Shown: positions 25,795 to 35,100, counted from the stretch's first letter. The stretch: 49,913 bases of DNA from Ruminococcus sp. (GCA_017934425.1 JAGBJO010000054.1:1-49913); one strand, 5' to 3'. The notes: generated from the sequence alone by a model not told the origin. Numbers and translations: made by a program.

Positions 25795-26560
25795 AACAAA
25801 GCTTGTTCTCCGGAATGAATCCTGCGCTTCTTATCGTCGGGATACTTTCCATATTGCCCGCCCAGCAGCCTGCAACGGGTTCAAGTCCCTTTGAACGGAC
25901 TACCTGTGCAAGGTGGATAAGAATACTTCTGCCCACACCCTTGCGGCGGTACTGGGGAAGGGTGAAGTTTCCGATGTCCGCATAGTCCTCGTTGAATGGC
26001 ATGGTGCAGTAAGCGCCGTAGCCCAGTATTTCGCCGTCTTTTTCCAGCTTATAGAAGTGGAGCGCCGGGTCATGGAGACAGTCTGACCACTGACCGTCTG
26101 TCTCGCTGTCGAGACGGTCAAGTTCGTCTGCCCTGATCTCGGTGAGACATTCCGCAGGGAAATCTGCCGGCTTATCGGGTTCGCCGTAGGTATAGTTGTA
26201 AGCCTGAGTGCGGAAAGTGCCGGAGGGAACACGCATTATCACCGAGCAGAACTCCTTGTCATTTGTTGCAGTAAGCGCTGCACGAACATCGTAATCCCTG
26301 ATAAGCGTCATAAGCACATCACCTGCGGCGCTGCGGTAATTTTCAGTAAGGTGGAATCCGGTCAGCATCTTCCCACCGTCCCAGCCGTCGCTTACGGACA
26401 TAAATCCTGCTGATATTCCGTCAATTCCAACAGCATAGCAAGTTCCGCCGAACAGCATACCATTGTGGAAAGCATCTTTGACCCGTCCTATTTCGTCATA
26501 GTACTCTTTGATGTGATTGGTCATACGCTCCCACTGGGTTTCAGTAAATCGTATATTCAT
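25778..26560 (-). CDS. GNAT-family acetyltransferase with N-terminal extension
   Basis: Of 260 residues, the C-terminal half (about 135-255) is a GNAT domain with ILGYGAYCTMPFNEDYADIGNFTL and the acetyl-CoA loop PQYRRKGVGRSIL. The N-terminal half (about 1-130) looks like a second, degenerate acetyltransferase fold (FHLTENYRSAAGDVLMTLI). The final CWAGNMESIPTIRSAGF block is typical of the GCN5-like 'GNAT_acetyltran' group. It overlaps the NahK-like kinase gene at its end. The substrate is unknown. Confidence 0.8.
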   Translation of the reverse strand: MNIRFTETQWERMTNHIKEYYDEIGRVKDAFHNGMLFGGTCYAVGIDGISAGFMSVSDGWDGGKMLTGFHLTENYRSAAGDVLMTLIRDYDVRAALTATNDKEFCSVIMRVPSGTFRTQAYNYTYGEPDKPADFPAECLTEIRADELDRLDSETDGQWSDCLHDPALHFYKLEKDGEILGYGAYCTMPFNEDYADIGNFTLPQYRRKGVGRSILIHLAQVVRSKGLEPVAGCWAGNMESIPTIRSAGFIPENKLCYVQFD

Positions 26561-26571
26561 ATTTACCTCCG

Positions 26572-26614
26572 AAAAAAAACGCTGCTACCGTGGGATTCCC
26601 ACCGATAGCAGCGG
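26572..26614 (-). terminator. Terminator of the PFL-ACT operon
   Basis: On the minus strand CGCTGCTATCGGTGGG pairs with CCCACGGTAGCAGCG, followed by eight T residues, just after the UPF0210 stop. Confidence 0.85.
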
Positions 26615-26628
26615 TATAGATGTAGAAC

Positions 26629-27987
26629 TTAGTTTTTAAGGCTGTGCATAGGTGCAGGGATACGTCCGCCACGGTTTATGAACTTAGCCGCAGACTTGTC
26701 CCTGATAGGCATTACAGGGCCGCTTCCCAGAAGTCCGCCGAATTCGAGAGTCTCGCCCTCCTTCTTGCCGATAGCCGGGATAAGGCGAACTGCTGTAGTC
26801 TTGGTATTTACCATACCGATAGCAGCTTCGTCAGCGATGATAGCGGATATAGTCTCAGGAGCGATATCTCCGGGAACTACTATCATATCCAGACCAACTG
26901 AGCAAACCGCAGTCATAGCCTCCAGCTTTTCAAGGCTGAGAACGCCTGCAACTGCTGCGTCTATCATACCAGCGTCCTCGGACACGGGGATAAATGCGCC
27001 GGAAAGTCCGCCAACGGTGGAGGAAGCCATTACGCCGCCCTTCTTTACTGCATCATTGAGCATTGCAAGGCAGGCTGTTGTACCATGAGTACCGCACATC
27101 TCCAGACCCATTTCCTCAAGGATATGAGCAACACTGTCTCCGATAGCCGGAGTAGGAGCAAGTGACAGGTCAACGATACCAAAAGGAACGCCGAGGAGTT
27201 CAGATGCTCTTGCGCCAACAAGCTGACCCATACGGGTGATCTTGAATGCAGTCTTTTTGATTATGTCAGCAAGCTCGTTTATGGAAGCGTCGGGATATTT
27301 TGAAAGTGCCGCACGTACAACACCAGGTCCTGAAACGCCGACGTGTATCTCGCAGTCAGGCTCGCCAACGCCGTGGAATGCGCCTGCCATGAAGGGGTTA
27401 TCCTCAACAGCATTGCAGAATACAACAAGTTTAGCAGCGCCGATACAGTCACGGTCAGCTGTCTTTTCAGCAGTCTCCTTGACGATCTGACCCATGAGCT
27501 TTACAGCGTCCATGTTGATACCTGACTTTGTTGAGCCGATATTAACTGAGGAGCATATATTCTCAGTAACAGCCAGAGCCTCCGGGATAGAGCGGATAAG
27601 TGCCTCATCGCCTGCGCTGAATCCCTTATGTACAAGTGCGGAATAGCCGCCTATAAAGTTAACTCCGCAGGTATCTGCTGCTCGCTGGAGAGCCTTTGCG
27701 AACTTCACAGGGTTCTCGCCGGGGCAGGCAGCCGCCAGCATTGCGATAGGAGTAACGGAGATTCTCTTGTTGATTATCGGGATACCGTACTCTTTCTCGA
27801 TCTGCTGACCTACAGGAACAAGGTTCTTAGCGCACTTTACGATCTTGTTGTAGACCTTTTCGCAAGCCTTGTCGATGTCAGTATCTATGCAGTCCAGGAG
27901 AGAGATACCCATAGTAATTGTACGGATATCAAGGCACTCGTCCTGGATCATTCTGATAGTTTCCAGTATATTATAAACGTTAAGCAT
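26629..27987 (-). CDS. PFL family protein (UPF0210)
   Basis: The 452-residue soluble protein is of the widespread UPF0210/DUF711 family, structurally related to glycyl-radical (PFL) barrels but without a radical glycine. Typical stretches are [38 protein letters not shown] and the C-terminal [13 protein letters not shown]. The biochemical role is unknown. The ACT-domain partner (28012-28281) lies upstream with 24 bases between, the usual arrangement for this family. Confidence 0.92.
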   Translation of the reverse strand: MLNVYNILETIRMIQDECLDIRTITMGISLLDCIDTDIDKACEKVYNKIVKCAKNLVPVGQQIEKEYGIPIINKRISVTPIAMLAAACPGENPVKFAKALQRAADTCGVNFIGGYSALVHKGFSAGDEALIRSIPEALAVTENICSSVNIGSTKSGINMDAVKLMGQIVKETAEKTADRDCIGAAKLVVFCNAVEDNPFMAGAFHGVGEPDCEIHVGVSGPGVVRAALSKYPDASINELADIIKKTAFKITRMGQLVGARASELLGVPFGIVDLSLAPTPAIGDSVAHILEEMGLEMCGTHGTTACLAMLNDAVKKGGVMASSTVGGLSGAFIPVSEDAGMIDAAVAGVLSLEKLEAMTAVCSVGLDMIVVPGDIAPETISAIIADEAAIGMVNTKTTAVRLIPAIGKKEGETLEFGGLLGSGPVMPIRDKSAAKFINRGGRIPAPMHSLKN

Positions 27988-28011
27988 TTAACATGATCCT
28001 TTCGTAACGGC

Positions 28012-28281
28012 TCAGATATTGTGCATTGAGTTGAAGATATCCTCATGCATTGTGTGGATAGACAGACCCAGGTCGTTGCCCAGTGCGGTCATCTTGTCCA
28101 CCATTTCAGAAAAGTCGCCGCTGAGACCTGTGATGTCCACAAGCATTATCATAGCGAACATATCCTGAAGAACGCTCTGAGTTACCTCAATAACGTTAGC
28201 GCCCATTTCAGCACATATTCCGCTGACCTTGTGGAGAATACCCACATTGTCCTTACCAATTACAGTAATAACTGCTCTCAT
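28012..28281 (-). CDS. ACT-domain protein (UPF0237)
   Basis: The 89-residue protein is one ACT domain: MRAVITVIGKDNVGILHKVSGICAEMGANVIEVTQSVL, then MIMLVDITGL. ACT domains bind small ligands such as amino acids and regulate partner enzymes. It is always found with UPF0210 (next gene here), so it is the likely sensor subunit. Start after CAGGAGG. A TGCTATAAT on the minus strand (28315-28323) is its probable -10. Confidence 0.92.
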   Translation of the reverse strand: MRAVITVIGKDNVGILHKVSGICAEMGANVIEVTQSVLQDMFAMIMLVDITGLSGDFSEMVDKMTALGNDLGLSIHTMHEDIFNSMHNI

Positions 28282-28410
28282 AATTTAAAACCTCCTGAGT
28301 TCGATATTACTTCTATTATAGCACACTCTTTCATAAAAATAAAGGGGTTTTGCCAATTTTATTTTTTTACAGGAAATTTTCTGAAAAACTATAGCCAACT
28401 ACTTAAAAAT

Positions 28411-28420
28411 GTGGTATAAT
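28411..28420 (+). promoter_or_regulatory. Extended -10 promoter of the PHP gene
   Basis: TGGTATAAT with no clear -35 (TAGCCA at the right spacing). The resulting leader of about 165 bases contains the family B repeat. Confidence 0.4.
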
Positions 28421-28431
28421 AGATAATACAC

Positions 28432-28575
28432 AATTCGTCATGCGTAATACCGTTCCACTATTTCTGGAACAGAACTATACTGCCGCATACCATGCCTTAC
28501 AAAAATCGTATGGATATACCGTGAATGTACCGCAGCAATAATTACGCATTACGCATTACGAATTACGAATTACAT
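28432..28575. repeat. Family B inverted-repeat element (copy 1)
   Basis: The left end AATTCGTCATGCGTAATA (28432-28449) is complementary to the right end, TAATTACGCATTACG with further ATTACGAATTACG units (about 28539-28575). The interior has a hairpin CCGTTCCA/TGGAAC. It lies in the leader between the promoter and the PHP gene. The second copy is at 43798-43959. Confidence 0.65.
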
Positions 28576-28592
28576 AATAGAGGTGATATGAT

Positions 28593-29432
28593 TTGATCGA
28601 CTGCCACACACATACTCAGTACTCTATGGACTCTGAGGCGGATATCATCGAAATGATAGATAAAGCTATCAGTCTCGGACTCGATGCCTACGCCATTACC
28701 GACCACTGCGAGTGCAACTGGTGGTTTCCAAAGGAACACTACGGCGAAACTGACCTCAGCGAGGACTTCGACTACGCCAGCGACTTCGAGAACTCCGTTT
28801 CCGCTGTCACTGAACTGAAAAAGAAGTACCAGGGGAAGATCAACCTCCTTTGCGGCACTGAACTGGGTCAGGCGATCCTTGCCCCGGATATCGCTGATAT
28901 CGTCGCCAGCGACAGCCGCCTTGACTTCATTATCGCCTCCGTTCACCAGATAAAGGACGAAAAGGACTTCTACTTCATAAAGTACGAGGATATGTCCGAA
29001 AGTGAGATACTCGATCTCCTTGAGCGCTATTTCAAGGAGTGCCTGGAACTTGCTAAATGGGGTAAATTCGACGTTCTCGGTCATATCACCTACTGCCTGA
29101 GATATATGAAGTGCCGGAATAATATATGCCCGGATATAAGCCGCTTCGACGACATCATTGCTGACTGCTTCCGGGAACTTGCCCGGAATGACTGCGGTAT
29201 CGAGATAAATACCTCCGGTATCCGTCAGGGCTTTGGCGACTGCTTCCCCGGTGTGAAGTACACCCGGCTTTTCAGGAATATGGGCGGAAAATTCCTTTCC
29301 ATCGGCTCTGATGCTCATACTGTCGCAGACCTGGGCGCTGATATCCCAACCGGTATAAAGATCGCAAAAGAAGCCGGCTTCGACCGCATTACCTACTTCA
29401 AAAACAGAAAGCCTGTCTTTCTTAACATATAA
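28593..29432 (+). CDS. PHP-domain histidinol-phosphatase (HisJ/HisK type)
   Basis: Metal-dependent phosphatase of the PHP superfamily. The 279 residues show the metal-binding motifs DCHTHTQYSMD, ITDHCEC, CGTELG, IASVHQI, LGHITYCLRY and IGSDAHTVADLG. The family makes histidinol from its phosphate in histidine synthesis; no other his gene is near, so a different small phosphate may be the substrate. It starts at TTG with AGAGGTGA 6 bases before. The stop overlaps an ATG upstream of the Lrp gene. First of a four-gene run. Confidence 0.88.
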   Translation: MIDCHTHTQYSMDSEADIIEMIDKAISLGLDAYAITDHCECNWWFPKEHYGETDLSEDFDYASDFENSVSAVTELKKKYQGKINLLCGTELGQAILAPDIADIVASDSRLDFIIASVHQIKDEKDFYFIKYEDMSESEILDLLERYFKECLELAKWGKFDVLGHITYCLRYMKCRNNICPDISRFDDIIADCFRELARNDCGIEINTSGIRQGFGDCFPGVKYTRLFRNMGGKFLSIGSDAHTVADLGADIPTGIKIAKEAGFDRITYFKNRKPVFLNI

Positions 29433-29449
29433 TGAAAGGATCTGATATA

Positions 29450-29926
29450 ATGAAAAACCAGATAATCAGCATATTACAGCAGAACGCCCGTGTTTCCAAC
29501 ACAGAGCTGGGCGAGATGCTGGGCATAACACCGCAGCAGGCTGCCGCCGAGATCAAGCGCCTTGAGGACGAGGGTATCATCAAGGGCTACAGCGTTATCC
29601 TTGACGACGATAAGTACGATAAGAATACCGTGTACGCCACTATCGAGCTTAAAGTAACTCCTCAGCGTGACTGCGGTTTCGATGATATCGCCAAGACTAT
29701 CATGATGTACGACGAGGTGGAGAGCGTTTCACTGGTTTCCGGTTCGTATGACCTGGCTGTCAAGGTAAGAGGCAACGACCTGAAGGACGTGGCTTTCTTC
29801 GTTTCCGAGAGACTTTCCACTATCGACGGCGTTCTCTCTACTGCTACTCACTTCCTGCTGAAAAAATACAAGGAAAAGGGCATCTTCATCGACGGTGAAG
29901 AACCCGATGAAAGGGGTCTGTGTTAA
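29450..29926 (+). CDS. Lrp/AsnC family transcriptional regulator
   Basis: The 158-residue DNA-binding protein has an N-terminal winged helix-turn-helix (about 1-55: LLQ..VSNTELGEMLGITPQQAAAEIKRLEDEGIIKGY) and a C-terminal ligand-binding RAM domain (VESVSLVSGSYDLAVKVRG). Such regulators sense amino acids. I chose ATG 29450 with AAAGGA 10 bases before; an ATG at 29432 sits in the previous stop. It is followed at once by an aminotransferase gene that it may regulate. Confidence 0.92.
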   Translation: MKNQIISILQQNARVSNTELGEMLGITPQQAAAEIKRLEDEGIIKGYSVILDDDKYDKNTVYATIELKVTPQRDCGFDDIAKTIMMYDEVESVSLVSGSYDLAVKVRGNDLKDVAFFVSERLSTIDGVLSTATHFLLKKYKEKGIFIDGEEPDERGLC

Positions 29927-29928
29927 GC

Positions 29929-31113
29929 GTGATAGATTACGATAAGGCTTTATCCGGCAAAATAAAGAAGATGAAACCCTCCGGCATACGAAAGTTCTTC
30001 GATATCGCCGGTACTATGGAAGGCGTTATCTCCCTGGGCGTTGGCGAGCCGGACTTCTCTACTCCCTGGGTCATACGCAAGGCTGCTATACAGGTTCTTG
30101 AAAGGCGGCATATCGTCTACGGTCCGAATAAGGGTCTTGCTCCCCTGAGAACCGCTATAAGCCAGCGCATCGAGAAAAAGCATAACGTCCACTACGACGA
30201 GAATAACCAGATAATCGTCACTGTAGGCGGTTCTGAGGCTATCGACCTGGCTGTAAGAGGTCTTATCGACCCAGGCGACGAAGTTCTTATCGTCGAGCCA
30301 AGTTTCGTGTGCTATGCCCCTCTTGTGGAACTTGTTGGCGGCGTGGCTATCCCTATCCCCACAAAGATAGAGAATAACTTCAAGCTTATGGCTGATGAAC
30401 TGAAAAGCCGCATCACTGACCGCACAAAGCTGCTGATACTCCCCTTTCCCAACAATCCCACCGGCGCTATCATGACCCGTGAGGACTTAGAACCTATTGC
30501 TGAGGTTCTCAGAGATACCAATATAATGGTACTCTCAGACGAGATATACTCCGAACTCACCTACGGCAGAAAGCACTTCTCCATTATCGAGCTTGAGGGC
30601 ATGGCTGAGCGTACTATCTACGTTAACGGCTTCTCGAAAGCCTACGCCATGACCGGCTGGAGACTGGGCTACGTTGCCGCACCTGAGCCGATAATCACTC
30701 AGATTGCAAAGATCCACCAGTACGGCATCATGTGCAGTCCGTACATAAGCCAGAATGCCGCTGTTGAAGCGCTCAACTCCTGCGACGGCGAGATAGTTAA
30801 AATGACTGACGAATACAATATCCGCCGCAGATACCTTGTTGGCGAATTCAACAGGCTGGGTCTGACCTGCTTCAATCCGGAGGGCGCTTTCTATGTGTTC
30901 CCCTGCATAAAGAGTACAGGTCTTACCAGCGAGGAATTCTGCGAAAGACTGCTTTACGAGGAGAAAGTGGCTACCGTTCCCGGAACTGCTTTCGGTGAAA
31001 GCGGCGAGGGTCATATCCGTATCTCCTACGCTTACTCAATGAAGCACCTTATGGAGGCTATGCACCGCATTGAGAAATTCCTGAAAAAGCTGGAGGACGA
31101 GAAAAATGGCTGA
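29929..31113 (+). CDS. Class I/II PLP aminotransferase (PatA/AspC type)
   Basis: The 394-residue PLP enzyme has GVGEPDFSTP (substrate arm), VGGSEAIDLA, FPNNPTGAIMTRE, LSDEIYSEL and the Schiff-base block NGFSKAYAMTGWRLGY with the PLP lysine. The group acts on aspartate, aromatic or branched amino acids and N-acetyl-diaminopimelate; the substrate cannot be told here. The start is GTG at 29929, after AAAGGGG, overlapping nothing; GTG 29920 lies inside the Lrp gene. Its stop overlaps ispE by 8 bases. Confidence 0.9.
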   Translation: MIDYDKALSGKIKKMKPSGIRKFFDIAGTMEGVISLGVGEPDFSTPWVIRKAAIQVLERRHIVYGPNKGLAPLRTAISQRIEKKHNVHYDENNQIIVTVGGSEAIDLAVRGLIDPGDEVLIVEPSFVCYAPLVELVGGVAIPIPTKIENNFKLMADELKSRITDRTKLLILPFPNNPTGAIMTREDLEPIAEVLRDTNIMVLSDEIYSELTYGRKHFSIIELEGMAERTIYVNGFSKAYAMTGWRLGYVAAPEPIITQIAKIHQYGIMCSPYISQNAAVEALNSCDGEIVKMTDEYNIRRRYLVGEFNRLGLTCFNPEGAFYVFPCIKSTGLTSEEFCERLLYEEKVATVPGTAFGESGEGHIRISYAYSMKHLMEAMHRIEKFLKKLEDEKNG

Positions 31114-31972
31114 GCGCATTACCGTAAAGGCTGCGGCTAAAGTCAATCTTTGCCTGGACGTTACAGGAGTACTCCCAAACGGCTATCATAGCATCGAAAG
31201 CGTTTTCCAGACCGTCGGACTTTACGATACTGTTTCCGTGGAACTCACTCCCTCAGGCATAAGCCTGGAGTGCGTAGTTCCGGAGGAATTCGCAAGCGCT
31301 GACCCTATCCCCTGCGATGAGCGCAATATCGCTTACAAGGCGGCAATGCGCTTTTTCGAGGAAAACCCCGGCTTCGGCTGCAATATCCGCATTGTCAAGG
31401 GTATCCCCTCACAGGCTGGAATGGGCGGCGGAAGTACTGACGCTGCGGCTGTTCTCTACTGCCTGAACAGGCTTACCGGCAAGACCTATTCTACCCCGGA
31501 AAAGCTTGGGGCTGACGTTCCATTCTTCCTCACTGGCGGAACGGCTTACGTTTCCGGCATTGGTGAGAATATAAAGCCTATTGCAGATTATTCCGGACGT
31601 ATCCTGGTCATTGGCAAAGGCAGGGAAGGCGTATCTACCGCCGAAGCTTACCGGCTTATCGACTCCCTTCCTGCCCCAGTCCACCCGGACGCTCAGGCAC
31701 TCAAAGCGGCTATACAGTCCGGCGATAAGGATTGCTTCAAGCACTTCGGCAACCTCTTTGAACAGGCGATAAGTCTGCCGGAAGTGGACAGTATCAAGTC
31801 TGTCATGCTGAACAAGGACGCTCTCAGGGCAGTAATGACAGGAAGCGGCTCGGCTGTATTCGGTCTTTTCGAGACGCAGGAGCAGGCACAGATATGCTGT
31901 GAAAAACTGCGTACTGCCGGCTACTTTGCACAGGTATGCCAGACAGTCAGCGACGCATTTACTGAAATATAA
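31106..31972 (+). CDS. ispE: 4-(cytidine 5'-diphospho)-2-C-methyl-D-erythritol kinase
   Basis: GHMP kinase of the MEP pathway to isoprenoids; it phosphorylates CDP-methylerythritol with ATP. The 288 residues have AAAKVNLCLDVTG, the ATP-binding glycine loop PSQAGMGGGSTDAAAVL and the late VMTGSGSAVFGLF block. Full length. It starts 8 bases before the end of the aminotransferase gene, so translation is coupled. The operon ends at the hairpin that follows. Confidence 0.95.
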   Translation: MAERITVKAAAKVNLCLDVTGVLPNGYHSIESVFQTVGLYDTVSVELTPSGISLECVVPEEFASADPIPCDERNIAYKAAMRFFEENPGFGCNIRIVKGIPSQAGMGGGSTDAAAVLYCLNRLTGKTYSTPEKLGADVPFFLTGGTAYVSGIGENIKPIADYSGRILVIGKGREGVSTAEAYRLIDSLPAPVHPDAQALKAAIQSGDKDCFKHFGNLFEQAISLPEVDSIKSVMLNKDALRAVMTGSGSAVFGLFETQEQAQICCEKLRTAGYFAQVCQTVSDAFTEI

Positions 31973-32016
31973 AAAAACCCGGAAACGGCTTATTTCTGCC
32001 GCTTCCGGGTTTTTGT
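31971..32016 (+). terminator. ispE terminator
   Basis: A hairpin with arms ACCCGGAAACGGC and GCCGCTTCCGGGT and a 7-base loop, followed by TTTTTG on the plus strand and preceded by seven A residues (so it also works for the minus-strand SGNH gene). Confidence 0.85.
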
Positions 32017-32948
32017 CATTCTGTAGCTTCTTCGGGAACTGCCTCGGTGTAAGTCTCCTCTGCACCTGCGGCTGTGTCCTCCAGCACAACTGCGTGCTGA
32101 CAGAGCCAGTCGCACCACATAACGTAGTACTCACCGTAGGGATGAACACCGTCGAAGCTGTAATCCGTTTTCAGGTAGCCGTTTTCGTCGGTGTAGACCT
32201 CATTTACGTCGATGTAGAACACCCGCTTGTTATCAGCAAGGGTTCTGATACCCGAATTCAGATTCTCGATATTTGCGTTACTTATTGCGCCTGTCTCGGC
32301 ACTCTGGGCAACGTGCAGGTTAGCCATGAGGTATATCACCGCATCAGGCTGGTGGACTTTAAGCTTCTCCACAACGCCCCTGTAAGCGGTCATAGTGGAC
32401 TCAAAGTCGTTGCCGCACTCATTGATTCCCAGCATCAGGTAAATTTTACCGTACTGCTTTGAATCTATCTCCTGGTCGAAAGTTACGCCGTTAACGGAAG
32501 TGCTGTTCATTCCGGCTGCGGAAAGACCGATATCACAGTAGTACTCTGCGTTTTTCAGTGTACCGTATTCGCTCAGTCCAACAGTTCTGGAGTCGCCTAT
32601 GAAAAGTGCATCGTCGAAATAGCTTCTTCCCACTGTCTGATACTCCACCTCCGCTGTCTTGGTTTCATTAACTGCTGCGGCATCTGCATCGTCCTGCGAA
32701 CCTGTGCTGTCCTGGGCTTCTGCCTGCTGAACTTCGCCATCTGCCTCCGGAGTACCAGCAGCTTCCGGTGTATTATTGCTTTCCTCAGCCGTTGCTGCGG
32801 TAGTCGTCTGAACCTGTGCCGGCGGAGTCTTTTCAGCTTTCTTGGCGTCTGCGCTGTTTTTCCATATTTTGTGTATCATAAATGGCGACATCACAAAAAA
32901 GGTTATCGCAAGTATAAAAGTATACGAATGCTTTTTAAAATTATTCAT
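32016..32948 (-). CDS. SGNH/GDSL esterase, O-acylation partner
   Basis: Of 310 residues, an N-terminal membrane anchor (about 9-25) is followed by a Thr/Ala/Gln-rich stalk (30-100) and an extracytoplasmic SGNH-hydrolase domain. Catalytic Ser lies in FIGDSRTVG, the Asn block reads MLGINECG and the late Asp-His pair is in DGVHPYGEYY. Such proteins sit next to MBOAT acyltransferases (as in AlgI/AlgX-like or PatA/PatB-like pairs) and transfer or trim acetyl groups on extracellular glycans. The MBOAT gene ends 13 bases upstream of this start. Confidence 0.87.
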   Translation of the reverse strand: MNNFKKHSYTFILAITFFVMSPFMIHKIWKNSADAKKAEKTPPAQVQTTTAATAEESNNTPEAAGTPEADGEVQQAEAQDSTGSQDDADAAAVNETKTAEVEYQTVGRSYFDDALFIGDSRTVGLSEYGTLKNAEYYCDIGLSAAGMNSTSVNGVTFDQEIDSKQYGKIYLMLGINECGNDFESTMTAYRGVVEKLKVHQPDAVIYLMANLHVAQSAETGAISNANIENLNSGIRTLADNKRVFYIDVNEVYTDENGYLKTDYSFDGVHPYGEYYVMWCDWLCQHAVVLEDTAAGAEETYTEAVPEEATE

Positions 32949-32961
32949 TTATCCCTCTCCC

Positions 32962-34359
32962 TCAGAACCTGAAATACATGAACGGGTCATTCATTCCCAT
33001 GTACATACAATAAACCGATGCCCAGAAAACCGCAAGCAGAACAAAGGACGTGAACACAGAGTTCTTCATTTTCTTGTATATCTTTCCAGGGATCGTTGTG
33101 GAAAAGAAAAGTCCCGCCACGAAGAACTTACCGTATATTCCCCAGTATTTAATGTAATCCTCGCTGTTCACGACAACTGTGCTTTTTGTAAAGAACGGTA
33201 TCAGGCGAGAGAAGTAAACGCCAAGCTGGTGGAAATCGGTAACGGCAAAAAGAAGCCAGGTTATAGGTATCACCATTATCATGTAAAGGTGACCCAGAGG
33301 GCGTATTTTCGTCAGAACATCACCGATCGCAAACTTTTCAAGCATGATAAGTGCAAACAGCACAAGTCCCCAGATGACGAAATTCCAGCTTGCGCCATGC
33401 CAGATGCCGGTGAAAAGCCAGACTGCCAGGTAATTGCGGACTACCTTGCCCTTGCTTACTCTGTTTCCGCCAAGGGGGATATATATGTATTCTCTGAACC
33501 AGCTTCCCAGCGTCATATGCCATCTGCGCCAGAATTCGCCCATAGTCGTGGACATATAGGGGTTATCGAAGTTCTGGGGAATGTCGAAGCCCATGATGCA
33601 GCCAAGACCTATCGCCATTTTGGAGTAGCCGCAGAAATCGAAGTAAAGCTGGAAGGAGTAGGCGAATATTCCCATCCAGGCAAGCCGTGGGGAAATACTG
33701 CTGAAGCCGATATTATTTATCTCCGTCCACAGACCGCCGAGGCGGTTTGCAAGGAGAACCTTATAACCCAGACCGATAGTAAAAGTTTTCAGACCCTCCT
33801 CCACACGCTTTGCGGAATGAGTGCGGGACTTCAACTGTTCTGCTACTGTCTTGTACTTTACGATAGGGCCGGCAATAAGCTGAGGAAACATGGTGATGTA
33901 AGCGCCGTAGTTGATGAAGTTTTTCTCAGGTTTAGCGTCGCCACGGTAAACGTCAATAATGTAGGAAACGTTCTGGAAGGTATAGAAGCTTATGCCTATA
34001 GGGAGTATAATGTCCTTGACGGTAAAACTGCTTCCGGTAAAGGAATTCAGATTTGTTAACAGGAAACCGCTGTACTTGAAAAACACCAGCCACCAGAAGT
34101 TGAATATAATGCCTATGACAAGCCATAGCCTTCCTTTTTTCTTACGGTAAGCGCCTATGAACTGACCTATGATGAAGTTGACAAGTATTGTCATCAGGAA
34201 TATGTAGACGTATATTGTCTGGTCACCGATGCCAAAGCTGTAAAAAATAACGCTTCCCAAGAAAATAGCCGCATTTTTCAGCTTTTTCGGGGTAAGCGCA
34301 TAAACTGCCATAAATGCAGGGAGGAACAGAAATATAAATTCCAGACTGCTGAAAACCAT
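32962..34359 (-). CDS. MBOAT membrane O-acyltransferase (AlgI family)
   Basis: The 465-residue protein with about 11 membrane helices moves acetyl groups across the membrane to extracellular polymers. MBOAT signature blocks are SFYTFQNVSYIIDVYRGD, PQLIAGPIVKY, FWRRWHMTLGSWFREYIYIPLGGNR and FTGIWHGASWNFVIWG, which holds the catalytic His. In the AlgI group the acceptor is a polysaccharide. With the SGNH gene downstream it forms a two-gene operon; the acetylated polymer is unknown. Confidence 0.93.
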   Translation of the reverse strand: MVFSSLEFIFLFLPAFMAVYALTPKKLKNAAIFLGSVIFYSFGIGDQTIYVYIFLMTILVNFIIGQFIGAYRKKKGRLWLVIGIIFNFWWLVFFKYSGFLLTNLNSFTGSSFTVKDIILPIGISFYTFQNVSYIIDVYRGDAKPEKNFINYGAYITMFPQLIAGPIVKYKTVAEQLKSRTHSAKRVEEGLKTFTIGLGYKVLLANRLGGLWTEINNIGFSSISPRLAWMGIFAYSFQLYFDFCGYSKMAIGLGCIMGFDIPQNFDNPYMSTTMGEFWRRWHMTLGSWFREYIYIPLGGNRVSKGKVVRNYLAVWLFTGIWHGASWNFVIWGLVLFALIMLEKFAIGDVLTKIRPLGHLYMIMVIPITWLLFAVTDFHQLGVYFSRLIPFFTKSTVVVNSEDYIKYWGIYGKFFVAGLFFSTTIPGKIYKKMKNSVFTSFVLLAVFWASVYCMYMGMNDPFMYFRF

Positions 34360-34427
34360 TTAACCACCCTTTTGTTAAATCTTCTGTCAACCCATAAAAC
34401 CGAGTTTCTGCAATGTCGTACATATTT

Positions 34428-34456
34428 ATTCTACACCCAAAATATAGCGCTGTCAA
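34428..34456 (-). promoter_or_regulatory. Promoter of the MBOAT-SGNH operon
   Basis: Minus strand TTGACA, 17 bases, TAGAAT, about 70 bases before the MBOAT start. Confidence 0.6.
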
Positions 34457-34526
34457 TAGGTTTCCGGCGGAATTTAATATTTTGTAACAATTGTGTGGAA
34501 AAGCCATTGTGAAGCAGTTTTTTTAT

Positions 34527-34557
34527 AAAAAAATCCCCTGAGGACTCAGGGGAAAAA
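34527..34557. terminator. Terminator at the end of the PAP2 gene
   Basis: TCCCCTGAG and CTCAGGGGA form a 9-bp stem flanked by A-runs and T-runs on either side. It overlaps the PAP2 stop codon. Confidence 0.7.
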
Positions 34558-35076
34558 ATGCTCTGTTATATTTATGGCTGTGTAGTAAACCAGTATTGCC
34601 AGAAGTACTCCGCCAACCACGTCTGTAGGGAAGTGTACATACAGGTACATTCTTGAAAATGCCACTGATGCGGCGAATATCAGTGCCGGGATCGCAATAA
34701 GCCTGTCATAGTGCATAATAACGAACGAAGCCGCAAAGCATGACATTGTGTGACATGAAGGGAAAGAGAAGTCCAGCGGTATCTCAATAAGAAGCGGTAT
34801 ATCGCCGTCCACCCAGCAAGGTCTGTTGCGGCGGACAAGGTTCTTGGCGATGAGATTGCCGTACACAAGACCTGCGGCAAGCCCGAAGATAAGGGAGAGT
34901 CCGCACTTTCTGTAAGACGGGATAAACAGCATTGTAAAAGCGGTGATTATCCACACAAGCCCTTTGTCGCCAAGCTTTGTGACCGCAGTCATTAGTTTAT
35001 CCATTGGCTTGCACCGCATATGGTTCTGGATCGCATTAAGTGCGGCGTAATCGAGTTTAATGATCGCATCTGTCAC
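34546..35076 (-). CDS. PAP2-family membrane phosphatase
   Basis: The 176-residue protein has about five membrane helices and the three PAP2 motifs: KNLVRRNRPC, FPSCHTMSC and SRMYLYVHFPTDVVGG. In motif 2 the usual PSGH reads PSCH, an uncommon change that keeps the catalytic His. Such enzymes dephosphorylate undecaprenyl pyrophosphate or phosphatidic acid derivatives. I chose GTG 35076, which has AAAGGGGGG 7 bases upstream; a longer reading would run through the -10 of the promoter. Confidence 0.88.
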   Translation of the reverse strand: MTDAIIKLDYAALNAIQNHMRCKPMDKLMTAVTKLGDKGLVWIITAFTMLFIPSYRKCGLSLIFGLAAGLVYGNLIAKNLVRRNRPCWVDGDIPLLIEIPLDFSFPSCHTMSCFAASFVIMHYDRLIAIPALIFAASVAFSRMYLYVHFPTDVVGGVLLAILVYYTAINITEHFFP

Positions 35077-35100
35077 AGCCGTCCCCCCTTTAGTTATCTT

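Noticed and set aside
28539..28575. Short tandem ATTACGCATTACG units as a possible CRISPR
   Set aside because: The units are contiguous without spacers and no cas gene is near; they form the arm of an inverted-repeat element.
28563..29318. 251-codon minus-strand frame over the PHP gene
   Set aside because: Antisense to a gene with intact metal-binding motifs and a good ribosome site.
32842..34059. Long open plus-strand frame (405 codons) opposite the MBOAT gene
   Set aside because: It has no ribosome site or family match, and the opposite frame is a clear MBOAT acyltransferase; it is an antisense shadow.
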